From Aquila chrysaetos chrysaetos (lineage: Eukaryota; Chordata; Aves; Accipitriformes; Accipitridae), in the NCBI RefSeq assembly GCF_900496995.4, contig NW_024470389.1, positions 62,001-126,000 on the forward strand: a stretch of 64,000 nt of DNA, in the 5' to 3' direction. The notes beneath the pieces were generated by a model. It ran no database searches, was not told where the DNA came from, and was given only the letters and a program-made list of their open reading frames with translations. Both the position numbers and the translations under genes were made by a program. The first letter of the stretch is position 1; each line of letters opens with the position of its first letter. Below are positions 1 through 10,550 of this stretch, in pieces.

Positions 1-103
1 ATCCTACCCCCATCCCGCCCCCCGGAGCACCCCGCCGCACCCCCGGGTGCCATTTTGGGGTTCTCCACCCCCCTCACCCCTTCTCCATCCCCTCCGCCGC
101 CAG

Positions 104-418
104 GTTCCAACACCGTGACCTCCGCCATCACCATCCACCCGCCATCCCGCGAGGATTTCGAAGGTCCCTACCGAAATTCCAGCATCCTTTGCCAAATCCG
201 CGGATCCCGGCAGCTGCCCGCCGCCGTCCGGTGGCTGAAAAACGGGGTTTTGCTAAAAGACGGAGTCACCACCGAAGGTTCGGTGGCCGACAGCAAAAGG
301 GCTTACATCACCAACAGCTGGGCAACCGTTACCGAAGCCGAATGGGACGCCGGCACCGTCTTCACTTGCCAAGTGGACGAAGACGTGAGGAACACCAGCA
401 AGGCTCTGGAATGCGGCT
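104..418 (+). CDS. IGHM: IgM heavy chain constant region, CH2 exon
   Basis: First visible exon of the mu gene; CH1 lies beyond the left edge and bases 1-103 are the CH1-CH2 intron. The exon runs from a CAG acceptor to a GCT|GTAAGT donor and encodes one constant-type Ig domain: first core cysteine in SSILCQIRG, tryptophan in VRWLKNG, second cysteine in VFTCQVDE. Two N-glycosylation sequons are visible (NSS, NTS). A cysteine near the exon end (LECG) is a likely inter-chain link. The exon starts with two bases of a split codon and ends with one base of the next, the usual Ig phase. Mu identity rests on the CH4 IgM tailpiece, the membrane exons and the position upstream of delta and inverted alpha. 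Confidence 0.93.
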
Positions 419-520
419 GTAAGTGACGTCAACCGCGGCGGTGGGAGGGTTGGGAGACGTATTTTTTTTTTTGGGGGGGGGGGGCAACCATCCCAAACGA
501 TCAACCGCGCCCTTTTCCAG

Positions 521-850
521 ATGACCCCAGCAACAACAACGAGGAGATCACGGTGCAGGTTGTCCCGCCCGTCTTCGCCGACATCTTCAAGGATAAAGTG
601 GCCAAGTTGACGTGCAAGGTGACCAACCTACCAGGCGTGGAAGGGTTGGCCATCTCTTGGTGGAGGGAGAACGGCGGGAAGTTGGACACCAAGATGTTGC
701 CTCAAGTCTTGCAACCCAACGGGTTCTTCAGCGTCGACGGCACGGCCACCGTCTACGCCGACGAGTGGGATAAAGGCGAGATCTATACCTGCAAGGTCAG
801 CCACCCCGAGCTCCTCTTCCCCGCCGAAGTCAAGTTGCAGAAGACGCCCA
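521..850 (+). CDS. IGHM: IgM heavy chain constant region, CH3 exon
   Basis: Second visible mu exon, 102 bases after CH2. It begins after TTTTCCAG, its first two bases completing a tyrosine codon begun in CH2, and ends CCCA|GTAAGT. The domain has the first core cysteine in KLTCKVTNL, the tryptophans of ISWWREN, and the second cysteine in IYTCKVSHP, followed by PAEVKLQKTP. Its 330 bases (110 codons) are normal for a CH domain. I see no frame disruption, and base use is GC-rich at third positions as in the other exons. Confidence 0.94.
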
Positions 851-1074
851 GTAAGTCCGAGGGCGTTGGGTTGGGACAAGTGTCGGCGGGTTGCCAAAAA
901 CCGGGAAACCGGCGCCGGTGCATCGCGATTGCAATTTGCGGGGGGAAACGGGCGCAAGCGCAGCGCCGTTTCTTTTCGCAAAGGCAAGGAGCGGTTGCGT
1001 CACCGTTGGCGGGGGTTTTTTTGGGAGGGGCGGGCGAAGCCGGGGAGAGGAGGCGGCGATCGGCCCGTTGAGTT

Positions 1075-1975
1075 TTGCAAAATCGAGGTGCAATTCCACC
1101 GTTTCGTTTTGCAAAGCCAAGGACGGGAGGATGCAATTGCACCTCCGCTTCTTTTTGCAAAGCCAAGGGATGAAATCACCCCGTTTACTTGCAAAATCGA
1201 GGGAAGGAGGATGCAATTGCCCCTTTTATTTGCAAAATCAAGGGCAAGAAGGTGCAATCCCCTCGTTCATTTGCAAAATCAAGGGAAGGAGGATGCAATT
1301 GCCCTTTTTATTTGCAAAACTGAGGCAAGGAGATGCAATCGCCCTGATTATTGGCAAAATCAAGGGAAGAAGGATGCAATTGCCCCATTTATTTGCAAAA
1401 TCGAGGGCAAGGAGATGCAATCCCCTCATTTATTTGCAAAATCGAGGGAAGCATGATGCAATCGCCCCGTTTATTTGCAAAATCAAGGGCAAGGAGATGC
1501 AATCCCCTCAATTATTTGCAAAAAACAAGGGAAGAAGGATGCAATCCCCCCATTTATTTGCAAAATTGAGGGCAAGGAGATGCAATCGCACCGTTTATTT
1601 GCAAAATCGAGGGCAAGGAGGATGCAATTGCCCCGTTTATTTGCAAAACTGAGGCAAGGAGATGCAATCGCCCTGATTATTGGCAAAATCAAGGGAAGAA
1701 GGATGCAATTGCCCCATTTATTTGCAAAATCGAGGGAAGCATGATGCAATCGCCCCGTTTATTTGCAAATCAAGGGCAAGGAGATGCAATCCCCTCAATT
1801 ATTTGCAAAAAACAAGGGAAGAAGGATGCAATCACCCCATTTATTTGCAAAATCGAGGGCAAGGAGATGCAATCCCCTCATTTATTTGCAAAATCGAGGG
1901 AAGCACGATGCAATCGCCCCGTTTATTTGCAAAATCGAGGGCAAGGAGGCTGCAATCACCTTCTTTTGCAATCGC
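1075..1975 (+). repeat. Minisatellite in mu CH3-CH4 intron, about 42-bp unit
   Basis: About 20 copies of a unit with core TTTATTTGCAAAATCGAGGG and GATGCAATCGCCCC. A block of several units is itself duplicated about 329 bases apart (compare 1,319-1,500 with 1,647-1,810), so there is a higher-order structure. The start and end of the intron are single-copy. Confidence 0.92.
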
Positions 1976-2022
1976 ACCGCCGCTTTGCCAACCGCCCCCT
2001 CTCTTCCCCCTTCTCTTCGCAG

Positions 2023-2417
2023 GCCGCAACGCCAAAGCCCCCTCCATCTACATCTTCTCCCCTCCGTCCGAACAACTCACCATGCAGGAATCCGCCACCA
2101 TCACTTGCTTGGTGAAAGGCTTCAACCCTCCGGATCTTTTCGTCCGTTGGCTCCGCAACGGCGAACCTTTACCCACCGGCGATTACATCACCATGCCGCC
2201 CGTCGCCGAATCGCAGCCGGCCGTCTCTTACTTCACCTACAGTTCCTTGACCGTCAGCGGCGAGGATTGGCGAGCCGGCAACATCTTCACTTGCTTGGTC
2301 GGCCATGAGCAAATCCCTCTGCAGGTGGCGCAGAAATCGGTGGATAAAGCTTCGGGTAAACCCACCTCCGTCAACGTATCCCTGGTGCTCTCCGACGCCG
2401 CCAGCGCCTGCTACTAA
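2023..2417 (+). CDS. IGHM: IgM heavy chain CH4 exon with secretory tailpiece
   Basis: CH4 of mu, after a pyrimidine tract and CAG. The domain reads APSIYIFSPP at its start, with core residues in TITCLVKGF, FVRWLRNGE and IFTCLVGHE. It ends with an IgM-type secretory tail: GKPTSVNVSLVL, carrying an N-V-S sequon, and a penultimate cysteine (ACY) before TAA, the residue used for polymerisation and J-chain linkage. A GGTAAA sequence inside the tail (GT at 2356-2357) is the cryptic donor for the membrane form: splicing there leaves one base of a codon, which is completed exactly by the first two bases of M1. Secreted and membrane IgM are therefore both encoded. Confidence 0.96.
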
Positions 2418-2510
2418 ATTCCCTCCCCCCCGCCCCTCTGATGTCATTTAGAAAGTCCTCCCCCTTCCAAAAAAAACCCAAACAACCTCCAAAACCACAC
2501 AAAAAATAGC

Positions 2511-2516
2511 AATAAA
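2511..2516 (+). terminator. Poly(A) signal for secreted IgM mRNA
   Basis: AATAAA 94 bases after the secretory stop codon and before the membrane exons. Use of this site gives the secreted form; skipping it gives membrane IgM. A G/T-rich stretch (GTGTGTGTGTGG) follows within about 60 bases, as expected of a downstream element. Confidence 0.85.
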
Positions 2517-2719
2517 ATCGAGTTTTTATGGAAAAGACGCGCCACCGCGCCCGATCTTTGCGTTGGGGATGGTGTGTGTGTGTGTGGGGGGGAGAGTTTC
2601 GGCACTGCATTCCCGGGCCGGGCCGCAGCAATTCTGGGGGGTCTTGGGGTTGGTTTTTTTAAGGGGAAAAGGGTTGTGAGGGGGCAGGGTGGCTTGTTTT
2701 GGGGCTTGGCTCCTCGGCA

Positions 2720-4070
2720 GTGTTGCAGCCTCTACCTCTTGCATCCTGCTGCTGCATCCTCTTGCAAGCATCCTCCTCTTGCAAGCGTCCTCTTCTTGCA
2801 AGCATCCTCCTCTTGCAAGTGTTCCCCTCTTGCATGCAGCTGCAGCAGCGTCTTGCAAGCATCCTCCTCTCGCAAGCATCCGCTTCTTGCTGCATCCCTT
2901 TGCTGCGTCTTCTTGCTGCAACCTTTTGCAAGCATCCGCCTCTTGCGTCCGGCTGCAGCATCCTGCAAGCATCCTCTTATTGCAAGGATCCTCCTCTTGC
3001 ATGCTGCTGCAGCAGCATCTTGCAAGCATCCTCTTGCAAACATCCTCCTCTTGCTCCAACCTCTTGCAAGCATTCGCCTCTTGCATCCTGCTGCAGCATC
3101 ATCTTGCAAGCATCCTCCTCTTGCAAGCGTTCCCCTCTTGCATGCTGCTGCAGCAACATCTTGCAAGCATCGTCCGCTTGCAAGCATCCGCTTCTTGCTC
3201 CATCCCCTTGCAGCAACCTCTTGCAAGCGCCCACCTCTTGCATCCTGCTGCAACATCATCTTGCAAGCACCCTCTTCCTGCAAACGTCCTCCTCTTGCTG
3301 CATCCTCTTGCTGCAACCTCTTGCAAGCATCCGCCTCTTGCATCCTGCCGTAGCATCAACTTGCAAGCGTCCTCCTCTTGCAAGCATCTTCCTCTTGCAA
3401 GTGTTCCCCTCTTGCATGCCACTGCAGCATCGTCTTGCAAGCATCCTCCTCTTGCAAGCATCCGCTCCTTGCTGCATCCCCTTGCTCCGTCCTCTTGCTG
3501 CAACCTCTTGCAGGCGTCCGCCTCTTGCATCCTGCCGCACCCTCCTCCTGCCGCATCTTCTTGCTGCACCCTCCTTTGCAGCCTCCTCCCGCTGCGTCCG
3601 GCTGCACCACCGTTTGCTGCAACCTCTTGCAGCATCCCCTGCACCGTCAGCTGCAGCAGCCTTTGCTGCGCCGTCCTCTTGCTGCATCCCCGTGCACCGT
3701 CCTCTTGCACCATCCCCTTGCATGCGCAGCCCTTGTGCACCATCATTTGCACCCTCCTCGTGCTGCAACCTCTTGCACCTTCATTTGCACCCTCCTCTTG
3801 CATGCACCGCCCTCTTGCACCATCATTTGCACCATCCCCTTGCATGCACCACCCTCTTGCACCATCATTTGCACCCTCCTCGTGCTGCAACCTCTTGCAC
3901 CTTCATTTGCACCCTCCTCTTGCATGCACCGCCCTCTTGCACCATCATTTGCACCATCCCCTTGCATGCACCACCCTCTTGCACCATCATTTGCACCCTC
4001 CTCTTGCTGCAACCTCTTGCACCATCATTTGCGCCATCCCCTTGCACCCTTTGCAAGAAGCTGCAGCTGC
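2720..4070 (+). repeat. CTTGCAAGC-type repeat field in mu CH4-M1 intron
   Basis: Irregular 12- to 40-bp units built on CTCCTCTTGCAAGCATC and, from about 3,710, TTGCACCATCATTTGCACC. Translated frames give A/C/S-rich or Q/E/D-rich artefacts. A separate 30-bp G/C-rich repeat (GGATTTTGGGGGGTGCACCC) lies at 4,290-4,470. Confidence 0.9.
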
Positions 4071-4724
4071 ACCCCTTTCCCCCCCCCCAAAAAAAATCCT
4101 GCAAAATTTGCAAAGCAGGCGCTCACCCTCCCCCTTTTTGGGGGGGGGTGGGTGGGAAGGGGAAATCCTCCCTGCGTAGGCCAGCCTGCCACCATTTTGG
4201 GTCTAAAAGTGGCGATTTAGGGGACAAGGCTGGGAAATTAGGTGGGGGGGGGGCTGCTGCATGCAATGGGGGTCACCCTCTGATTTGGGGGGGGCACGCA
4301 CCCTGGGTTTTAGGGGGTGCACCCCCGATTTTCAGGTATAACCCCTGGATTTTGGGGGGTGCACCCCAGATTTTGGGGTATAACCCCTGGATTTTGGGGG
4401 GTGCACCCCAGATTTTGGGGTGTGACCCCTGGAATTGGGGGTACGCACCACAGATTTTGGGGTGCATGCACCCTGACCCCCCTCCCCTTGCTTGCTAAGC
4501 AGCCCCTGGCCCCCGAATGCAGTGCCTCCCCCCCTCCCCTGGTTACCTCCACACCCCAAAAACTCTTCCCGGCTTTGTGCATAGCCAAAATCCCCCCAAA
4601 TCAACCCAAAATGGGGTGTCCCCCCTCCCCTCCCTTTGCACCCCCGGGTGCTGCACCCAAGGGTGCTCCCCTCGGTTGGGTGATGGTGCTAACCCCCTCC
4701 TCTTGTGTGTCCCCCCCAAAAAAG

Positions 4725-4849
4725 CCTTCCTCGATGGCTTCACGGAAGCGGAGGAGGACGACCTCAACAACCTCTGGGCGACAGCCTCGACCTTCATCGT
4801 CCTCTTCATCCTCAGCCTCTTCTACAGCGCCACGGTCACCTTGATCAAG
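4725..4849 (+). CDS. IGHM: IgM membrane exon M1 (extracellular spacer and transmembrane segment)
   Basis: Encodes an acidic spacer (FLDGFTEAEEDDLNN) followed by a single transmembrane helix beginning LWATASTFIVLFIL and ending TVTLIK, typical of the B-cell receptor heavy chain, with polar Ser/Thr/Tyr positions that pair with CD79A/CD79B. The acceptor is unusual: a C-run followed by AAAAAAG. It is supported because its phase fits the CH4 donor and because the reading frame is open only from there. The donor is AAG|GTACCA. The M1 spacer, by family knowledge, connects CH4 to the helix. Confidence 0.93.
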
Positions 4850-4869
4850 GTACCACCCAGCCTTCTCCC

Positions 4870-7135
4870 AAATCCTTGATTTTTTCCCCCTTTTTGGCAA
4901 ATACCAATTTTTTCCATGCTATACTTGCAAAAAAAAATCCCTATTTTTTTCCCAAAGCCTAGCAAATAATCCCTACTTTTCCTCCCATCCTTGCAAAAAA
5001 ATCCCTTTTTCCCCCATCCTTGCAAAAAATCCCTATTTTTCCACCCTATCCTTGCAGAAAATCCCTATTTTTCCCAAAGCCTTGCAAATAATCCCTAGTT
5101 CTCCCCCATCCTTGCAGAAAAATCCCTTTTTTCCCCCATCCTTGCAAAAAAATCCTTCTTTTCCCCAAAGCCTTGCAAAAAATCCCTACTTTTCCCAATC
5201 CTTGTAAAAACTCCCCATTTTTCCCCCAACCCTGCCAAAAAATCCCTATTTCCCCCAACCCTGCCAAAAAAAATCCCCCTTTTCCCTCATCCTTGCAAAA
5301 ATCCCTATTTTTCCTCGATCTTTGCAAAATATCTGTTTTTCCACCCATCTTCACAAAAAAAATCCCCTTTTCCCCCCATACTTCCAAAAGTCCCCTTTGT
5401 CCCCATCTTTGCCAAAACCTCTGTTTCCCCATCCTTGCAAAAAAAATCCCTACTTTTCCTCCCATCCTTGCAAAAATCCCTACTTTTCCCCATCCTTGTA
5501 AAAATTCCCCATTTCCCCCAAGACCTGCCAAAAAAATCCCCCTTTTCCCTCATCCTTGCAAAATATCCCTATTTTTTCCCCATCTTCACCAAAAAAAACC
5601 CTTTCCCCCAGTACTTCCAAAAATCCCCTTTCCCCCCATCCTTGCCAAAATCCCTGTTTCCCCCATCCTTGCCAAAAATCCCTATTTTTCCACCCTATCC
5701 TTGCAGAAAATCCCTATTTTCCCCAAATCCTTGCAAAAAATCCCTGCTTTTCCCCCATCCTTGCCAAAAAATCCCTAATTTTTCCCTATCCTTGCAAAAA
5801 CCCTATTTATTCTAACCTGTTTCACTAAAATCCCTGTTTTCTCCCCTTCCTTCCAAAAACCCCCCTATTTTCCCCCATCTTTCAAAAATCCCTATTGTTT
5901 TTGCTGTCCTTGCCAAAAAAATCCCCCTTTTTTCTTCATCCGTGCAAAAATCCCTATTTTTTCCTCCATTTTTGCAAAATACCTGAATTTTTTCCCCATC
6001 CTTGCCAAAAAAAATCCCTTTACCCCCCTCATCCTTGAAAAAAATCCCCTTTTTCCCCATCTTTGCAAAATATCCCTATTTTCCCCTAATTCTTGCAAAA
6101 ACTCCTTATTTTTCCCCCATCTTAGCAAAATAATCCCTTTTTCCTCCCATACTTCCAGAAATCCCTTTCCCCCCATTCTTGCCAAAATCCGTTTTCCCCC
6201 ATCCTTCAAAACCCCCTATTTTTCCCCCATCTTTGCAAAAAATTCCCTATTTTGCCCGTCCTTGCTAAAAAAATCCCTTTTCCCACATCCTTGCAAAAAT
6301 CCCTATTTTTTTCCTCCATTTTTGCAAAATACCCTAATTTTTACCCCATTCTTGCCAAAATAATCCCTTTCCCCCCTTATCCTTGCAAAAATCCCCATTT
6401 CCTCCCATCTTTGCAAAATATCCTTATTTTTTTCTTAATTCTTGCAAAGACTCCCTATTTTCCCCCATGTTCACCAAAAAATCCCTTTTTGCCCCCATAC
6501 TTCCAACAAATCCCCCCTTTTTCCCCCTATTCTTGCCAAAATCCCTGTTTCCTGCCATCCTCGCCAAAAAAATCCCTATTTTTTCCCCATATCCTTGCAA
6601 AATATCCCCCATTTTTCCCCATCCTTGCCAAAAAATCCCTAATTTTCCCCCATCTTTGCAAAAATCCCTATTTGTTCCCCATCTTTGCAAAAATCCCTAT
6701 TTGTTCCCCATCTTTGCAAAAATCCCTATTTGTTCAAACTAATTTCACTAAAATCCCTATTTTTCTCCCTTCTTTCCAAAAAATCCACGTTTTACCCCAT
6801 CTCCAAAATTCCCCTGGTTTTTCCCCATCCTTGCCAAAAAATCCCTATTTTTTCTCCCATATCCTTGCAAAATATCCCTATTTTTCCCCATCCTTGCCAA
6901 AAAATCCCATTTTCCCCCATCTTCTCTAAAATTCCTATTTTTTTCCTCATCCTTGCAAAAAATCTATTTTTCTCTCCCCCAGTTACATAAAATCCCTATT
7001 TTTCCCCTATCCTTGGAAAAACCCCTATTTATTCCCCAGTCCTTGCAAAAATCCCTATTTCCCCCCCATCCTTCCACAAGTCCCTATTCCCCCATGCTTA
7101 CCAAAACTCTTTTTTTTTTCCCCATTCCTGGAATT
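4870..7135 (+). repeat. Pyrimidine-rich minisatellite in mu M1-M2 intron
   Basis: About 2.3 kb of 25- to 30-bp units of the form CCATCCTTGCAAAAATCCC plus TATTTTTC. The plus strand is strongly C/T/A-rich, with G almost only in the TTGCAAA core. It fills nearly the whole intron. Confidence 0.92.
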
Positions 7136-7251
7136 TTTTCCATCAATCCTGTCTCTTAACAGGATTGTTTTGCTCAGATCCACCTCGCCACATCCCATCA
7201 CCCCTAATTACCCAAATAACTCATTAATTCCCCCTTTTTTCCCCATCCCAG

Positions 7252-7260
7252 GTGAAATAA
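7252..7260 (+). CDS. IGHM: IgM membrane exon M2 (last two residues)
   Basis: Very short coding part of the last mu exon: after CCCATCCCAG it reads GTG AAA TAA, giving Val-Lys-stop. Joined to the lysine closing M1, this makes the three-residue Lys-Val-Lys cytoplasmic tail that IgM has in other vertebrates. The exon then continues as 3' untranslated sequence to an AATAAA about 140 bases on. It is far too short for ORF finding but is a strong match in sequence, phase and position. Confidence 0.9.
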   Translation: MK

Positions 7261-7399
7261 TCCAGCTCCCGACGCATTTCTCCACCCAAAACCGCAGCCT
7301 CATCCCCTCCGTCGCCGGATATTGCTGGAATTTTTTGGGATTGTCCGACCCCACTTGTATTCCCCCCCCTCTCCCCTTGTAAATATTCTCCATCCTGAA

Positions 7400-7405
7400 A
7401 ATAAA
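7400..7405 (+). terminator. Poly(A) signal for membrane IgM mRNA
   Basis: AATAAA in an A/T-rich stretch 140 bases after the M2 stop; the only good candidate before the next repeat field. Confidence 0.8.
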
Positions 7406-7599
7406 ATTTTCCAATTTTCCCTAATTTTCCACGTGATTTTCTCCGGGATTACACAATTCAAGAGGGGGAACCCCCATTTTGCAGCCCTAGAAGGGTGCAA
7501 CCCCAGCACCCACTTTTGGGGGGGTTAGGTAGGGGGAGGAAAGATTTTAGGGGTGGGGGGGCTCACGATGGGGACCCATTTTGGGGGGGGGTCGCAATG

Positions 7600-8640
7600 T
7601 GTCACATGCTCCTAGAAGTCGGTTTTGGGGGGTCGCAGTGGGGCGTGTGCTCCTAGGAGTTGGGTTTTGGGGGTTTGCAGTGGGGCAGGTCCTCCTACGA
7701 GTTGGTTTTTGGGGGTCGCAGTGGGGTACGTGCTCCTAGGAGTTGTTTTGGGGGGGGGGTCACAACGGGGCACGTCCTCCTACGAGTCGGTTTTGGGGGG
7801 GTCACAATGGGTTGCATGCTCCTAGGAGTTGTTTTAGGGGGGTTGCAATGGGGTGCGTCCTCCTACGAGTCGGTTTTGGGGGGTCGCAATGGGGCGCGTG
7901 CTCCTAGGAGTTGGGTTTTTGGGGGTTTGCAGTGGGGCGCGTGCTCCTAGGAGTTGTTTTGGGGGGGGTCACAATGGGGCACGTCCTCCTACGAGTCGGT
8001 TTTGGGGGGGTCGCAGTGGGGTACATGCTCCTAGGAGTTGTTTTGGGGGGGGTCACAATGGAGCACGTCCTCCTACGAGTCGGTTTTGGGGGGGTCACAA
8101 TGGGTTGCGTGCTCCTAGGAGTTGTTTTGGGGGGGTCACAATGGGGCACGTGCTCCTAGGAGTCGGTTTTGGGGGGTCGCAGTGGGGCGCGTGCTCCTAC
8201 GAGTTGGGTTTTGGGGTTTGCAGTGGGGCACGTCCTCCTACGAGTTGGTTTTTGGGGGGGTCGCAGTGGGGTACGTGCTCCTAGGAGTTGTTTTGGGGGG
8301 GGTCACAACGGGGCACGTCCTCCTACGAGTCGGTTTTGGGGGGGTCACAACGGGGCACGTCCTCCTACGAGTCGGTTTTGGGGGGTCGCAGTGGGGCACG
8401 TCCTCCTAGGAGTTGGGTTTTGGGGGTTTGCAGTGGGGCAGGTCCTCCTACGAGTTGGTTTTTTGGGGGGTCGCAGTGGGGCACGTGCTCCTAGGAGTCG
8501 GTTTTGGGGGGGTCGCAGTGGGGCGCGTGCTCCTAGGAGTTGCTTTTGGGGGGGTCACAATGGGGCACGTCCTCCTACGAGTCGGTTTTGGGGGGTCGCA
8601 GTGGGGCGCGTGCCCCACGAGTCAGTTTTTGGGGGGGTTG
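7600..8640 (+). repeat. G-rich minisatellite between mu and the delta remnant
   Basis: Units of about 57-60 bp: GGTTTTGGGGGGGTCACAAT then GGGGCACGTCCTCCTACGAG. Many copies carry the perfect palindrome CTCCTAGGAG; others carry CTCCTACGAG. G-runs of 5-9 recur on the sense strand of mu and delta. Confidence 0.92.
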
Positions 8641-9583
8641 CCCTCTCCCACCGTCACCTCCCCTTCCCCACCAGATCACGTGGTGGCTCCCACCGTCGAC
8701 CCCCATGGCTCCTTGGTGCCCGGCGAGTGCCGGCAGCACCGGCTTGACTTGTTTGGTGACCAACTTCTCCCTCGATGACATCACCACCTGCGCCGTGACC
8801 CTTGCCACCGCGCAGAAGACCAAGAACAACCTCTACGTGGCCAGCAGCCACGTCACTGTCACCGGTGGTGGCCAAGCCCCGCGGTGACCACCATCTTGGC
8901 GGTCTCCAAGATGTTCCCCAAGGATGGCAGGAGATGGTTTGGGTGGGAGGACGTACGTTTGACGTGGTGATGATGGGTGGCATCATGGCGGCACCCATCC
9001 CACGTCCCTTTGTGGCGTGCACGCCGGTAACGCAGCAGCTGTGGGTCTACCTGGTGGAACCGCGGTATGAGATGGAGTTGGAGATCCTCTACGTCCTCTG
9101 GAGCTCCGAGTCTGACCAGACCAAGAAGTCCTGGCTGCTGAACCGGCAAGGCGACGCGGCACCCCACCGCCGAGGGGGCAGATGGTCGGCAAAATTGATT
9201 GGAGGTCAGCCGGGACAGTTGGGACATGGGTTGGCATCTCCAACGGGTTGGGCATCTCCAATGGGTTGGGCATCTCCTTGCCGAGTCCATCAACCACCTG
9301 ATTTTTTCTTGCGGGGAGCAACCAAACCCTTCTTCATGGTGTTTTTGGGGTGCCGGTCTTGTCCCACCTGGCTTGGCATCTCCAATGGGTTGTGTTTCCA
9401 CCTGCAATGGGGTTGGGTGACCTTGCAACACCACGGTGAGCCTTGGAATGGTGGCGGTGAGTCTTGCAACGATGCAGGCGAGCCTGGCACCGCCACGGCG
9501 AGCTTTGCAACGCCATGCAATGGGATGACCGATGGAAGGTCCCCTGCGCGACCGGCGGCACTCAGTCCTCCCGCGTCCCACAG

Positions 9584-9885
9584 GTCCCTTGAAGCCACCG
9601 AGCATCCACGTCCTGCCGTTGTCACCCGCCGAAGCTTGCGCCGGCCGTGACGTCACCCTCTTTGGCCTCGTGAAGGACTTCTACCCTCCAGAGATCACCG
9701 TGGGGTGCTAACGAAGGGCCGGCTGACGAAGCGCCCGGTTTGTGTCTACAAAGCCCAACGGTGCTCCCTTGGCATCGCCTTGGACGTGCCGTGGGGCGAG
9801 TGGGTGGGGGGCACCTCCTACGGCTGCTTGGCCGCCCACGTCTCCACCGGCAAGATCGTGGAGAAGACCGTTGACACCCACACCG
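9584..9885 (+). pseudogene. IGHD: Delta remnant: last CH domain, frame-broken
   Basis: After a CCCACAG acceptor the frame reads LKPPSIHVLPLSPAEA, then DVTLFGLVKDFYPPEITV, clearly a CH domain A-to-B region, but the first core cysteine is phenylalanine (LFGLV for LxCLV) and the frame meets TAA where the core tryptophan strand should continue. The rest of the domain lies in another frame: PWGEWVGGTSYGCLAAHVS, then KIVEKTVDTHTG, ending at a good CACCG|GTAAGG donor. Splice sites thus survive while the coding frame does not, suggesting fairly recent loss. I could not rule out a sequencing error for the frame change alone, but the cysteine loss and stop are separate lesions. Confidence 0.75.
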
Positions 9886-9968
9886 GTAAGGCTGCAAACG
9901 AGCGGTGGGATCGTTAAAGAGCAGCTAATTATGGTGGCCTGTTGTGACGGTCCCACCCGTTCCCGCAG

Positions 9969-10132
9969 ACCCCTGGGATTGCGCCGGGCTGCATTTTGTG
10001 CCTTGCGGCTTATTGGGCAAAGGCGATGACCTCGAGCTGGAAGACGACGGTAGCGCCTGGACCACCATCTCCACCTTTGTGGTGCCCTTCCTCCTCCCGA
10101 TCTTCTACAGCGGCTTCATCATCTTCATCTAG
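9969..10132 (+). pseudogene. IGHD: Delta remnant: membrane exon M1
   Basis: After CCCGCAG the frame encodes a cysteine-bearing, acidic spacer (DDLELEDDGSA) and a transmembrane helix (WTTISTFVVPFLLPIFYSG, then FIIFI) with an Ig-receptor pattern. The final codon before the GTAACC donor is TAG where other heavy chains have AAG (lysine), so one base change has replaced the junction lysine by a stop. Two prolines inside the helix are also unlike functional relatives. A likely M2 relic follows at 10,542: CCCTCAG then GTTGAAATACC, resembling the mu M2 GTGAAATAA with an extra T and a lost stop. The helix is otherwise well preserved. Confidence 0.78.
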
Positions 10133-10139
10133 GTAACCG

Positions 10140-10456
10140 GCGGTTGGGTTACCTGGCCGTGGGTTGGGTTGCCCGGCCATGGGTTGCCTTGCCCAACCTT
10201 GGGTTGCCTTGCCTGGCCTTGGGCTGTGTTGCCCGGCCTTGGGTTGGGTTGCCTGGTCTTCAGTTGCCTTGCCCGGCCTTGGCTTGCCTTGCCTGGCCTT
10301 GGGTTGCCTTGCCCGGTCATGCGTTGCCTTGCCCAACCTTGGGTTGGGTTGCCCGGCCTTGGGTTGCCTTGCCCGGCCACGGGTTGGGTTGCCCGGCCAC
10401 GGGTTGGGTTGCCTGGCCACGGGTCGGGTTGGGTTGGGTTGGGTTGGGTTGGGTTG
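10140..10456 (+). repeat. GGGTTG repeat after the delta membrane exon
   Basis: Units of about 20 bp (GGGTTGCCTTGCCCGGCCTT) ending in a pure (GGGTT)n run near 10,425. It occupies the position of the delta M1-M2 intron. Confidence 0.9.
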
Positions 10457-10550
10457 CCTTTCCCCACTGCCCCCAGAGCACCCCAACCCCATCAACCCCC
10501 CTTTCCTCACCCCCCTCGTGACCCCCTTTCTCCCCCCTCAGGTTGAAATA

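Larger units (their letters stand above)
8675..10132 (+). pseudogene. IGHD: Broken IgD (delta) heavy chain gene remnant
   Basis: Between mu and inverted alpha, where delta lies in birds that keep it, lie decayed CH-domain pieces and a membrane exon. The first piece (about 8,675-8,886) follows a good CCCACCAG acceptor and reads HVVAPTVDPHGSLVPGE, then continues in another frame with the core-cysteine segment GSTGLTCLVTNF. A weak second piece at about 8,980-9,170 reads LWVYLVEPRYEMELE. The last CH and membrane exons are listed separately. Frame changes, a lost core cysteine and internal stops make an expressed membrane IgD unlikely. Calling it delta rests on position and on the mu-like membrane exon; decay of a second mu is the main alternative. 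Confidence 0.72.

Noticed and set aside
2574-4498. Long Ala/Cys/Ser-rich and Gln/Glu/Asp-rich open frames
   Set aside because: They run through the TTGCAAGC repeat inside the mu CH4-M1 intron, in all frames and both strands; not genes.
8802-9650. Novel 282-residue protein overlapping the delta region
   Set aside because: It crosses the delta remnant in mixed frames, includes intron-like DNA and has only short patches resembling CH strands; better explained as a decayed delta gene.
10425-10456. Interstitial telomere repeat
   Set aside because: The unit is GGGTT(G), not TTAGGG; it is the end of the local GGGTTGCC minisatellite.
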